Shown: positions 16,412 to 24,935, counted from the stretch's first letter. The stretch is 43,239 bases of DNA from Pseudomonas sp. ACN8 (GCF_002303925.1 NZ_MRCS01000054.1:1-43239); one strand, 5' to 3'. Made by a program: numbers and translations. Notes: generated by a model not told the origin, from the letters alone.

Positions 16412-17131
16412 TTAGATGTTGGGAGAGGAAAGCGATTGATTAAGGGAAACCAAGCTTGGCCAGGCAGGGTTGTGTTTTTCATGTTTCACCTCACTGTAAA
16501 GCGGGGTGTGCAAGTTGAGCATGGTAGTGAGATCACAATTCAGTTTTTGTTGAAAAATGGCAGCACACACCGCTCTCATTGAGGGCGATGGATTGTGCGC
16601 GAGCAATAGAGAGATTGTCAGTGGTCCGTTCCATGTGCTAAGGCATTGCATGAGTTGACGCTGCTCAAAGGCAGTGACCTGATGAGAGCGCGAATACAGG
16701 AGCCCGAGATTGTCCAGAGTTTCGTCAGTGGGGAAGTCGGAAAGGACGAAGACTTCAAATCCGTAACCTAACGCGCCGGCTGTGGCCGCGAAATTATCTA
16801 AAGTGTGCTGATAAGAACTGGTCTGATCCGAATACCCTCCTTTTATCTCGATAAAATAACTGCGCTCGTCGCGTTGGATAAAAAAATCAGGTGTATATGT
16901 ATAAGGCTTGTTGCCGTCATTATAAGTGTGGCTGACTGGCTGGATGTAATACTGAATGACTGCAGGTAGATATTCCAGGATCAAGCACATATCGGCTTCA
17001 TTATGACTTTCGCAGATAAGCTGGGTGTGATTTTTTCGTGATGGAAAATAGACTAGTGACTTTCCATAGCGGTTTTTACGCACGTCGCGCGCCGGTGAAA
17101 AATGTGACGGAACCCAGTTTTTATCCAGCAT
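16412..17131 (-). CDS. tnsA: TnsA-like endonuclease subunit
   Basis: A 239-residue protein with the TnsA restriction-fold signature: ESHNEADMCLILEY (Glu45), YTPDFF (Asp82) and FIEIKGG (Glu95, Lys97). TnsA cuts the 5' ends at the transposon boundary and allows cut-and-paste rather than replicative transposition. AAGGG lies upstream of the ATG at 17131. It is the first gene of tnsA-tnsB-tniB-tniQ, and the presumed right end lies just upstream, at about 17190-17210. Confidence 0.9.
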   Translation of the reverse strand: MLDKNWVPSHFSPARDVRKNRYGKSLVYFPSRKNHTQLICESHNEADMCLILEYLPAVIQYYIQPVSHTYNDGNKPYTYTPDFFIQRDERSYFIEIKGGYSDQTSSYQHTLDNFAATAGALGYGFEVFVLSDFPTDETLDNLGLLYSRSHQVTAFEQRQLMQCLSTWNGPLTISLLLAHNPSPSMRAVCAAIFQQKLNCDLTTMLNLHTPLYSEVKHEKHNPAWPSLVSLNQSLSSPNI

Positions 17132-17156
17132 GATGGTAGCCCTTTAGCCTAGTTGT

Positions 17157-17188
17157 CATACGCTAACCCCAATGACGGGCAGCGTATG
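17157..17188. promoter_or_regulatory. Inverted repeat upstream of tnsA
   Basis: CATACGCT (17157-17164) and AGCGTATG (17181-17188) are perfect complements around 16 bases, 26 bases upstream of the tnsA start. This may be an operator or a TnsB-binding region of the transposon end. A plausible 3' terminal ACA lies at 17204-17206. Confidence 0.45.
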
Positions 17189-17210
17189 GGGAGTACGAAC
17201 TTGACAAGGA

Positions 17211-17399
17211 TTAGGTCGAACTGCTCGACTCGCTTGAGTGGTTTTTTGTGAACGTATCTAACTCCTGTGTTGATCGCGAGCATAGTGTGTCTCGGAACGA
17301 AACGTGTTCGCGGGTCACATTGATGACCTCATACAGCCGGCCGTCGTCCATCCGGTAGCGTCCGCCGACGCCAGGCGGCGGCACGCTAACCGCCTTCAC
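17211..17399 (-). pseudogene. Truncated N-terminus of a second tnsB
   Basis: A GTG-started frame whose residues 9-36 (PGVGGRYRMDDGRLYEVI, then VTREHVSFRD) resemble the N-terminal domain of TnsB-type transposases, such as the KPGSQYNIYGKIYEVV region of the intact tnsB at 14196-16154. The similarity stops after about 40 residues and the frame then runs into Ser-rich sequence, ending at 17211. Its start lies close to the end of the broken tnsA, the usual tnsA-tnsB arrangement. It is probably the stump left where another element inserted or a deletion ended. Confidence 0.55.
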
Positions 17400-18060
17400 A
17401 GGTCCCCTGCTGGATCAGTGAGCGCCGGTTCAGCGGCAGGCTCGGATCGGTACTCAGCTCGCCCCGCAACAGCCAGTGGTTCTGGCCCGCAAGCTCGGAG
17501 GGTGAGCACTGCTGAGCAATTCACCCAGGGTGAAAGACTTTTTGTAGCAGGACAGGAAATCCAGGAGATACGCTTGCTCAAAATCGTTAACGCCGAAGCC
17601 GTGAAAGTACCGGTACCGCCGGTTGGTGAAGACATGGGGGCATGAACTGTTGCTTTTCGGCGCGACGCCACTCGATTTGCCATGCCTGACACTGCACCAC
17701 AAAGCTGTCGAGTTTGAACCGGGTGCGTGCCTTCAATTGTTGGAAATCCGGTTTGACCTCGGTGAAATGGTTGGCACGCTTGCGCGTGCATCACGTAAAA
17801 GTCCGGGGTGTAACGCATCGGCCCGCGTTCCGTTTCCCAGGTGAAGGTGTAGGGTGCGGGTAATAGGCAATGACATCGTTGTCCCATTCCAGCCACACGC
17901 AGTACGCCGCCTCCACCGACCCTTCGCAGAGCACGACTTTGTGGTTTTTCAGGGAAGGGAAAAAGATCATGTAGTAACCCGGCAACCCGCGATGAATGTC
18001 GCGCACCGGTGCACGATCGCCGGCCAGCCCCGCCTGTTCATTCCACATCACGCGCCTCTG
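17386..18060 (-). pseudogene. Frameshifted tnsA of a second Tn7-like element
   Basis: TnsA-like segments occur in order in different frames: RDIHRGLPGYYMIFFPS, then LCEGSVEAAYCVWLEW, near 17890-18020; RGPMRYTPDFYV near 17800; FTEVKPDFQQLK near 17760; and NDFEQAYLLDFLSCY near 17560. The tail QNHWLLRGEL reaches a stop at 17386-17388. At least three frameshifts are needed to join them. The Glu, PDF and E-x-K active-site pattern is still visible. Sequence is GC-richer and different from the intact tnsA next door, so this is a separate, older element. Confidence 0.7.
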
Positions 18061-18116
18061 CGTCCAGCGCGGAATTACGCCCGCGCTCAGCTGTGGCCCG
18101 TCGTAACCCGGGCCGT

Positions 18117-18797
18117 TCAACGGCGACGCCGCAACGTGATGAAGGTCCAGGCGGGCGTCTTCGGGCGACGGCCAGCCGGTGCTGTTGCCGCGGCCCAGCT
18201 TCGGCGCTCGGACAGCCAGCGATCCTCGCTCGGAGGATGGTCCCCGACTGGGGCTGGTTGGAGCATGGCGCGCCCGCTGCCACCGCTTTCCGGGCACAGC
18301 TTCAGCGCCTGCGTATCGACTTTAAGCCGTGCCAGCAATCGCGCCCGAGTCACCGCGTCAAGAGGCTGGTAACGATTGAACTCATCCTGGAGGATCGATC
18401 GCACGTGCGCCGTCTGGCGATCGACCAGGCGGGCCGAGCGCTCGTAAATCCCCTGCTGTCGCGTAGCGCAACGACAGTAACGCTGCTCCGTGCCTCTGCG
18501 CAGCGCATCCTCCGCCGCAGCGTGGTTTGGGCTTATGGTGGGCTGGCGGGCCGTCGGCTTCGGCGGATTGACCATTTCTGCCAGCATTTGAACGGAATGT
18601 TGCGACACCGGGGGGCTGATGATGATCAGGTCCTGCTGCACGAGCATTTGAAACGCTTCGTCTTGTGTGAAGGACAAACAGTGCCCGTCCTGCACGTCTT
18701 CCAGACGCACGTGCTTCTGGAAGAACGCCACCAGACGGTAGTGACGGCCCCCAACGCTGCACAACGCTGGCGCATAGCGAGTTTTTAACGTGCTCAT
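18117..18797 (-). CDS. Uncharacterised protein upstream of the broken tnsA
   Basis: A 226-residue frame starting at 18797 with a strong GAGGAG ribosome-binding site. Residues 1-60 (YAPALCSVGGRHYRLVAFF, then VRLEDVQDG) look like a small beta domain, remotely like TnsB N-termini. The middle is helical (RQQGIYERSARLVDRQTAHV). The last 60 residues are Arg/Pro-rich and read like out-of-frame sequence, so the gene may be frameshifted near 18300. I do not recognise the family. Its position in front of tnsA suggests it belonged to the older transposon. Confidence 0.45.
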   Translation of the reverse strand: MSTLKTRYAPALCSVGGRHYRLVAFFQKHVRLEDVQDGHCLSFTQDEAFQMLVQQDLIIISPPVSQHSVQMLAEMVNPPKPTARQPTISPNHAAAEDALRRGTEQRYCRCATRQQGIYERSARLVDRQTAHVRSILQDEFNRYQPLDAVTRARLLARLKVDTQALKLCPESGGSGRAMLQPAPVGDHPPSEDRWLSERRSWAAATAPAGRRPKTPAWTFITLRRRR

Positions 18798-19206
18798 CGT
18801 GTGTCTCCTCTGAATCGCAGAGCGGATCTGCCTGGGACTGAGACCGACCGACATCAATTGGGCCAAGTGTGTGGGCAAGATCGCGTTGCTGACGTGGACA
18901 TGTTGAGGAAGGAAAGGCGCAGCTCCAAAGGGGGGAAGAAAATGCTGCCGTTCGTAAGTATGGAAATCATCCGCGTTGAGGGTTTCAGTATTCCCCCCGA
19001 AGCTTCTATTAGACAGTGCTACTGTTAATATTATTATCTCAATAATGGATCTTAATGTTATGGATTTTCAGGGATTTTCGTTTAAACGATTGTTTGTTTA
19101 TGCGAAACGTTAATTATGTTTGCCGTCGTTGTTGCAGAAATGGATGTAATCTTTTGGGAGTGTGCAGAGTCATCAATAGCGGATCGCCGTCGTGGAGATA
19201 AACGTG
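18798..19206. other. AT-rich non-coding gap with palindrome
   Basis: No supported gene. A perfect 12-base palindrome TCGTTTAAACGA lies at 19078-19089 in an AT-rich stretch, and GGGGGGAAG / TTCCCCCC blocks face each other across roughly 60 bases around 18935-18995. It likely holds divergent promoters for the two flanking genes. Confidence 0.4.
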
Positions 19207-20073
19207 ATGGCTGTTTGTGAAGGCAAAATGTGTCGACACTTGAAAATGCAAGTGGCGTTGTTAGTGTTTTGCGAGGAGGTGGGAATTGCCGCGACTGGCA
19301 GTGCCTCAGCGCGTGCCTTCGAGGAGATGATGGATAGAGCACGGTTAAGTGAAAATAACGAACGCTGGTGGGCAGCCTTAACGGGCTACAGCTACTGCGA
19401 AGGCCACCTTCGTGCCATCGTGAACCGGGTGCCTGCGGTGCAGCGGCTAGTGGATCACCCCTTTTGGCGCGTATTGGAACTGAGTGTGATTGAGGGTCAG
19501 GTAAACGCGGACACCTTGCTGAACCGGTATTATCCGGATTTTCTACGCGTGGGCTTAATTAAGCAAAAACAATGGCTGTCACGGTGTAACAACCTTGAAT
19601 GCCTGACCCTGTGTCTGTTATTGGTTGCGAGTTATCGTTGCTCAGCAGTGCATCTAGAGTCCATTGCCAGAGCATTAAATCGTCTTTGCGCCGAGAACAT
19701 TTGGAGTCCCGCGCGGTATGCACTCGTAGGACTTGTTCGTTGCTGGCTGGAGTATTTTTCCGGGTTTAACCTGCTGCCTCGCATGCTTAGTAATAATGAG
19801 GAACTGAACTTTCGCATGATGTACTGGCAAGCTCTTCACGAACTCTGCTGGAGAACACCGCTAGTGCAAAACGAACAGCAATGGCGAGCGGTTTGTCATG
19901 TGTTGGAGAACGCAGATCAAGCCAGGCAAGAGAAAATTCTGCAGAGTTTGACGCAGCTGGACGCGGCGGGAGGCTCGATTTTTGGCGACGCTACGCTACA
20001 TTCGTTGTATCGATGCCGCAGTGGCGTGTTGCGTGGGTGGGGTTGTGAACCTGACGATGTTAACTTGGCTTAA
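19207..20073 (+). CDS. Uncharacterised helical cargo protein
   Basis: A 288-residue protein; the ATG at 19207 is preferred over an upstream GTG because GGAG lies eight bases before it. It is Leu/Cys/Trp-rich and appears entirely alpha-helical, without a signal peptide. Segments such as ERWWAALTGYSYCEGHLRAI and LARCWLEYFSGF-like helices do not match any family I know. It lies alone on the plus strand between the transposon relics and a decayed coiled-coil gene whose stop it overlaps. It is a candidate accessory or defence gene, but there is no direct support for either. Confidence 0.6.
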   Translation: MAVCEGKMCRHLKMQVALLVFCEEVGIAATGSASARAFEEMMDRARLSENNERWWAALTGYSYCEGHLRAIVNRVPAVQRLVDHPFWRVLELSVIEGQVNADTLLNRYYPDFLRVGLIKQKQWLSRCNNLECLTLCLLLVASYRCSAVHLESIARALNRLCAENIWSPARYALVGLVRCWLEYFSGFNLLPRMLSNNEELNFRMMYWQALHELCWRTPLVQNEQQWRAVCHVLENADQARQEKILQSLTQLDAAGGSIFGDATLHSLYRCRSGVLRGWGCEPDDVNLA

Positions 20074-20360
20074 TACTCTCTGGGCTGGGAGACGGCTTGA
20101 GTGACCAATCTTTGGTCTTGGCCAGTTGAACCCCAACTCGCAAGTTCTGTCTCCAGGTGCTTGCAGTGCAACGTGCGCAGCTGCAGCGAGTGCTGCGTGT
20201 CGCTCAATTGTTTGGACAGCCGCTGGTTGATGTCCTACTGCTGATCTTGCTGGGATCGGAGACTGTCATGGATTGCAGTTACGGCGCGCAACTGTTTGTC
20301 CCGCTGATGCTCCCATTGCTGTTGGGTCGTCAGTTGCTGGATCAATCGTCCAACCATCAT
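20070..20360 (-). pseudogene. Remnant of a Gln-rich coiled-coil (KfrA-like) gene
   Basis: Read leftwards from 20360, the frame gives MMVGRLIQQLTTQQQWEHQR and continues as Gln-rich heptads, has an in-frame TAG after about 41 codons, then resumes as INQRLSKQLSDTQHSLQLR before stopping at 20070. The composition resembles the coiled-coil tail of the KfrA-like protein at 24936-25886. The N-terminal DNA-binding part is missing. Confidence 0.45.
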
Positions 20361-20983
20361 CCTCCGAGCCCCTCTGGCGCCAATTGTGGTAGATCCCGTA
20401 ATGTTCAGCGTTGTTCGGTTTGGCTGGCGGATCGCGGCGTGGGCTAATGGGGCGCGTGCAGTCAGTAACGAAAGGGAACTGGAAGGGGGGGTAGAGGCGT
20501 GCGGGACAGCGAAGACGCCCGTCGGGCGAGGGGGAGGGCAACGTGTCCGTGTTTAGCGGTGCTGTTGCACCGCCGACGTGTGGATTCGTCGACCACTTGA
20601 CCCTGGCGGGCGGTGGCTGACGAAGCCGTTTATTAGAAATTATAGAGCGCACCTCACAGCGTACGGAATAGGCTATCAGGGCCTAGCCGAGCCATGTGTT
20701 TGTTGGTGTTTAGCGGCGCAACGCCGGCGCGCGCCGTCTCAATCGTGCCGGTCGAAGTGGCGGCACAGGGGCTCATGCGCTGCGGGGCGCGCTCCCGACT
20801 CGGCGCGAGGGCGCTTGCGGCCAGCGCCGCGGGCGGCGGGTCCCTACCAGTGATCGCGGGCGATTCGCGTTTTGCTTAAGCTCCGAGGCACGCCTGGTGC
20901 GGCGCGGATGTTCGATGATCTACCGACGGTGAGTCACCCTCTCAGCTATTTGCCTTACTGCTGCCGTGTACACGATTGCCGGT
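20361..20983. other. Non-coding stretch between relics
   Basis: Short open frames exist, for example 20694-20879 on the plus strand, but none has a convincing ribosome-binding site or family signature. The stretch at 20700-20850 is very GC-rich. It is probably decayed island DNA. Confidence 0.4.
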
Positions 20984-21634
20984 CTAACCATGCAGTATCC
21001 CCGCCACCTCTTCTTCCGCCGCGCGGCGCACACACTCCGATGACGATCGCAGCAGGTCTTTCGGACGTTTGCCACCCAAGTAGTGATTGCTCGAAGCAAA
21101 CCAGAACGCCATTCCCCAGCCATCCTTTTTTTCTCTCAGCACGTTGATCACGGCGCCGAATTCGGCGGTGGGCCGCTGCATTGTTGCTTCGCCAAAGGCG
21201 AACGCTGGGAAGTACTCTTGGCTCCGGTCACTCACGCTGATGAGCGAGCCGTCGTTCAGCCACGCCCGGAGCCTTGCCGCGAGCGCTGCAGGCTCGAGTC
21301 CGGTGAGTTGGGACAAGCCCGCCGCAGTGATCCAGTCGCCGTCTTGCAGGATCAACTGTCGCGCCTCCGCCAACATGGCCGCCTCCCTGAACAAAATGCG
21401 CAGATGCAGCGTGCTGGGAGCGCTGCGGCTCGAGGCTGGCTCCTCTGAATCGGCTGCCTGAGGCAGGGCACCGAGAAACACATGGTTCAAGACGTCGAGG
21501 CAATCGAGGTACACGTTTATTGCGTGCCTGCTCATTGTGGGCAGTTCGATGCGCAAGTGAATGCCCGCTGCCTCTTCATACGTCTGTACGTGCCCGTCTG
21601 AACCGCTGTAGACCTCGATTTTCATTGCAGACAT
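20984..21634 (-). CDS. Protein with DUF2384 (MbcA/ParS)-like C-terminus
   Basis: A 216-residue protein starting at 21634 with a strong AAGGAGG site. The N-terminal part (IHLRIELPTMSRHAINVYLD) is of unknown type, the middle resembles an HTH (AAGLSQLTGLEPAALAARLR), and the end (SNHYLGGKRPKDLL...ECVRRAAEEE) resembles the toxin-binding tail of Xre/MbcA/ParS antitoxins. No RES-type toxin is adjacent. A 41-codon ORF lies 30 bases upstream. It could be an antitoxin that lost its toxin or an island regulator. Confidence 0.6.
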   Translation of the reverse strand: MSAMKIEVYSGSDGHVQTYEEAAGIHLRIELPTMSRHAINVYLDCLDVLNHVFLGALPQAADSEEPASSRSAPSTLHLRILFREAAMLAEARQLILQDGDWITAAGLSQLTGLEPAALAARLRAWLNDGSLISVSDRSQEYFPAFAFGEATMQRPTAEFGAVINVLREKKDGWGMAFWFASSNHYLGGKRPKDLLRSSSECVRRAAEEEVAGILHG

Positions 21635-21664
21635 GCTGCCTCCTTGAAAGCTCGGCGATGAGGT

Positions 21665-21790
21665 TTACCAACCGTATTGAACGATAGGCGTTTTGCCGTG
21701 CAGGGTGCGTTGGCGCTGACGCAAGGTCGGCCAAGGCCAAAGCCGCTCGGGAAATTCGTCTATGGATGTTACTGCTTCAGTCGCGGTCAT
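21665..21790 (-). CDS. Possible 41-residue protein upstream of the DUF2384-like gene
   Basis: ATG at 21790 is preceded by AAGGGGCG. The peptide starts MTATEAVTSIDEFPERLWPW and ends with IVQYGW. It is followed 30 bases later by the DUF2384-like gene in the same direction, so the two may form an operon. No family recognised. Confidence 0.35.
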   Translation of the reverse strand: MTATEAVTSIDEFPERLWPWPTLRQRQRTLHGKTPIVQYGW

Positions 21791-22443
21791 AACGCCCCTT
21801 TTGTCTCTGTCCGACTGACGCCGCTTATTATCAATCGGCGCGTACCTATCCGCTGACGCGGTCGCACTGATCCAAGCTGCATTGAACGTCCACACCATGG
21901 ATGACGACCAAGTGGGCGTTGGGGGCGTATTTGCCTGTCGTGGGGCAGGGCCTTGAGGTTTTTGAGCACGAGGGCCAACGAAAAAAGGTGAGGGTGTTGA
22001 GTCTTACAAGTGTTGCACGCAGGCCTTTAAGCCTCGCCGCATCGAACTCCTGCCTCTTGGCCACTTTGCAGGCGCATGTGGTCAGAACAACAGGTGAAAT
22101 AACACGTGAAGAGTGCGGCGCTTTCGAAGCGGTGTGTGCGTCGTAAATCACCGAGCGAGAGCGGTCGTTTCAGGGGCATGAACGTCCGAAATGTCTGCGG
22201 GCAGCCGCCCGTTTTGTTTTCGTGGCGATCCGACCATCGGGCAACCCAACACTTCGTCGAGCGAATGCCTAAGATTTTAGGCGCAGCGACAGGCTTATCC
22301 CTGTAGCGCCTAGAATCCCGGACGTTATTAACTCGCGAACTTGTTGTTGCCAACCCCAAGTGTTGGGGGGCGTGCATGCGTTGAGGTCGGAGCATGGAGT
22401 GAAAAGGCTACGCTATATCCAGATACAGTCAGGGGTATCTGCC
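21791..22443. other. Gene-poor stretch
   Basis: No convincing gene on either strand. Overlapping open frames here lack ribosome-binding sites and family motifs, and the sequence looks like degraded coding DNA. Confidence 0.4.
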
Positions 22444-22593
22444 ATGCGTACCACCTACAGCAAAAGCCAGGCTCGCCGTCGGTTGCGTCGTCTGCTGGTG
22501 TTAATTGCGCAAGGACATGCTTTCGTCATCACCCGGCATGGCAAAGCGGCTTGCTTACTGGTACAGGTCGAGGCACAAGGGCGTACACATTGA
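22444..22593 (+). CDS. Phd/YefM-like antitoxin-type small protein
   Basis: A 49-residue protein from ATG 22444. The pattern SKSQARRRLRRLL...GHAFVITRHGKAACLLV matches the Phd/YefM antitoxin core, which folds as a DNA-binding dimer and is normally followed by a toxin gene. It is shorter than typical members (70-90 residues), lacking the toxin-binding tail, and no toxin gene follows. Probably an orphan or decayed antitoxin. Confidence 0.55.
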   Translation: MRTTYSKSQARRRLRRLLVLIAQGHAFVITRHGKAACLLVQVEAQGRTH

Positions 22594-22877
22594 ACAGTGA
22601 TTCGACAATCCTCAACTCTCGAAGAGGTTGTATCTTGATGTCAACGCAACCCTTTCACAGCGGTTACGTGATCAGGTAACAGCAGTCAGTTCAGGCGTAG
22701 ATGGAGGGCGAGGCCCATTGTCGTCCTGCGGCAAGAGGCAGAGTGGCGCACACGAATTTTGAGCGATGCTGTTGCCCGTCTGGCTGACCGCTGATTAGAC
22801 GGCTGAGGGGCGACTCGCTGCGCGCCTCAGTCGAGTACCCTCGTATTACCCCACCCAACTTCAAGGCATCCCATTTC

Positions 22878-23702
22878 GTGCAAAAGACCAACCTTGAACC
22901 GCTGCTCACTCAGACTATTGAGGTCGTTATTCGCGCCGGCCAGTTGCTGATTGCCGAGTGGGCGAGAGTTGACGGACCACGAGGTGAAGGTGACAAGGCC
23001 GCTGTAGACGAAGAAATCGAACAGTTTTTGCGCCAGCACCTGCTACAGCTTTACCCTTGCGACTTCTGGGGAGAGGAAACCGGACATCGTCTAACCGGCC
23101 ATCCATGGTGCTGGGTCGTTGACCCGAACGACGGGACCACGGACTTCCTCAAAGGGCTCAAAGGCTCAGCCCTGTCCATCGGTCTGTTGCACAAACAAAC
23201 GCCGGTATTAGGTGTGGTATATGCCCCCGTCACCGTTGAGGGCGCGCCTGATTGCATTGCTTGGGCAGAAGGCATGGTCGAGGTGAGCCGCAATGGACAA
23301 TCGGTGCTGTCACAGCTTTCTACCAAGACCTTGTCGAGCGACGAGTTCGTGATGGTCAGTGCCGCTGCGATCAACAAGCCTGAACTTAACAGCGCCCTCT
23401 GCCAACCCAGCACCTTTGTCGCAATGCCATCCATTGCCTACAGGCTCGCCAAAGTCGCCGCCGGTGAGGGGGTCTGTGGCATCTCGCTTTACCCAGTTTC
23501 TGCACATGACGTTGTCGCAGGCCACGCACTTTTGAGAGGAGCAGGCGGCGTTTTAGTCGATGAGCGTGGGCAAACGATTACCTATGTAACTGAAGCCAAT
23601 ATGCAAACGGTTTCACAACGCTGCTTCGGTGGTTCAGTGTCGGCGTGCCGGATCCTGCTCGCCCGAGAATGGGGCCGCATTTTCACGGACGTCTCCAACT
23701 GA
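22878..23702 (+). CDS. Inositol-monophosphatase-family phosphatase
   Basis: A 274-residue enzyme with a GTG start at 22878. The metal-dependent phosphatase motifs are complete: FWGEETG (Glu66/67), VVDPNDGTTDFLKG (Asp82, Asp85, Thr87) and SAHDVVAGHALLRGAGG near the C-terminus, equivalent to the WDxAAG motif. The family includes inositol-1-phosphatases (SuhB) and 3'(2'),5'-bisphosphate nucleotidases (CysQ); substrate cannot be decided by eye. It stands alone on the plus strand within mobile DNA, so it is accessory rather than the housekeeping copy. Confidence 0.85.
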   Translation: MQKTNLEPLLTQTIEVVIRAGQLLIAEWARVDGPRGEGDKAAVDEEIEQFLRQHLLQLYPCDFWGEETGHRLTGHPWCWVVDPNDGTTDFLKGLKGSALSIGLLHKQTPVLGVVYAPVTVEGAPDCIAWAEGMVEVSRNGQSVLSQLSTKTLSSDEFVMVSAAAINKPELNSALCQPSTFVAMPSIAYRLAKVAAGEGVCGISLYPVSAHDVVAGHALLRGAGGVLVDERGQTITYVTEANMQTVSQRCFGGSVSACRILLAREWGRIFTDVSN

Positions 23703-23998
23703 GACCAGTCGTCGGACTCAATTCGAGCGACCAGCATCGTCATCTCTTTGGCCGCTAACTGCGCACAGTCCGACGGGCGCTAAATTGGCAACTTCTGGAC
23801 TTGCATTTTTCATCCTGTTTTCAAGCATGGAGCTTCAGGTCCGAAGCCTGCGTCTAAGAGCTGCGCGGCCCACCCTGAGCAGATAGTGCGTGGTATCTTT
23901 TGGACGACGAGAGTAGAGACTGCAGGAATCCAAGGCACTCTGCTCATTGCTCACGTCTGCCAGGGCATAGACATGCGTGACTCACTACGAGAGCCGTG

Positions 23999-24223
23999 AT
24001 GAAAGGTAAGCGCAAAGTCAAAATTAACCAATGGCTGCTCGCTGAGCAGTTTCAGGTCGAAGCACAGGCAGTGCTCAGGGCGCGCACGGCCCGTGCAAGT
24101 CGATTCTTGGACATCGCACTGGTGGCGGGTAGAGACGTGGAGCCGGTCGGATTGCTGGCAGGTAGCCGGACGGCCACATCGGCCTGCATTCACCAGCGTA
24201 GGCAGCCAGCAAAAGACGTTTAA
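23999..24223 (+). CDS. Possible 74-residue basic protein
   Basis: ATG at 23999 with GAGAG upstream. The product is Lys/Arg/Ala-rich (MKGKRKVKINQWLLAEQF...) with no recognised family. It lies between the phosphatase gene and the antitoxin-like gene on the same strand. It could equally be chance coding potential in degraded DNA. Confidence 0.25.
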   Translation: MKGKRKVKINQWLLAEQFQVEAQAVLRARTARASRFLDIALVAGRDVEPVGLLAGSRTATSACIHQRRQPAKDV

Positions 24224-24346
24224 CAATTAAAAAGGGGCCCCGGTCTGAGCATTAGAAAGGGTGACCACCGTGGATTTCCGACCACCCCAACTTCACACTG
24301 AGTGAAGATAGCCAAAGAGCCCGATGCCAAACCCAAAAGGCGACTC

Positions 24347-24796
24347 ATGTTTGCTGAAGTCATGCGCAATGATGTTTACCGAGCCTACCGGGTCCGGCTG
24401 GAAATGTTTTTGCCTATTCCCACCGATGCCTCTGACCTGGACATCCATGCGTTGATCGAGGCGGGGTTCTCGCCGGGGAGTATTAAGTCGCTCTGCGACT
24501 TGGGGGTATTCAACCTCGACGCGTGCAACCACATCATTTCGCTCAAGACCCTTAAAACCCGCTTGACTCACGGTCAGCGCCTGAGCGTGGCTGAGAGTGA
24601 TCACCTGTTTCGTCTTGCGCATATCACGGCCATGGCCGAGGCGGTCTTTGGGGACACCCACAAAGCCCAGCGATGGCTGAACAAATCCAAGGCGCGCTTT
24701 TCAGGTGAAAATCCCATTGCACTGCTCTCCACCAGCCCGGGCACTCGCTTGGTTGAAGAAATGTTGATTCAGGTCGCAGAGGGATTGGCGTTTTAA
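24347..24796 (+). CDS. Xre/MbcA/ParS-type (DUF2384) antitoxin-like protein
   Basis: A 149-residue protein; ATG at 24347 is chosen over the GTG at 24302 because AAGGCG lies at the right distance. The C-terminal half (LSVAESDHLFRLAHITAMAE, then AQRWLNKS and NPIALLSTSPGTRLVEEML) is the typical Xre/MbcA/ParS toxin-binding domain. Such antitoxins neutralise RES-domain NAD-degrading toxins and autoregulate. The downstream position where a RES toxin is expected holds only 139 non-coding bases, so it is an orphan. Confidence 0.75.
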   Translation: MFAEVMRNDVYRAYRVRLEMFLPIPTDASDLDIHALIEAGFSPGSIKSLCDLGVFNLDACNHIISLKTLKTRLTHGQRLSVAESDHLFRLAHITAMAEAVFGDTHKAQRWLNKSKARFSGENPIALLSTSPGTRLVEEMLIQVAEGLAF

Positions 24797-24856
24797 CGGT
24801 GTTGCTTGTCAGCGTTTTTTCAGGGGGCCACAGAGCCCGCCTCGGTAGCAACACCG
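24797..24856. repeat. Inverted repeat after the antitoxin gene
   Basis: CGGTGTTGC at 24797-24805 and GCAACACCG at 24848-24856 are perfect 9-base complements, starting immediately after the antitoxin stop. The 42-base loop is long for a terminator. It could mark an excised toxin or a recombination site. Confidence 0.35.
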
Positions 24857-24935
24857 CATGCGCCTGATCTCCGGCGCCAACCAGTTTTTCGATAACGATC
24901 TTGTAGGCACCGGCTTCCGAGCGGAACCTCCGGTC

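Noticed and set aside
11132..17210. CRISPR-associated transposon (CAST)
   Set aside because: TniQ is present, but no cas gene or CRISPR repeat is visible within the window, and the long TniQ fits TnsD-type targeting.
20694..20879. 61-codon plus-strand ORF with an Ala-rich product
   Set aside because: No ribosome-binding site or family signature; the very GC-rich region creates open frames by chance.
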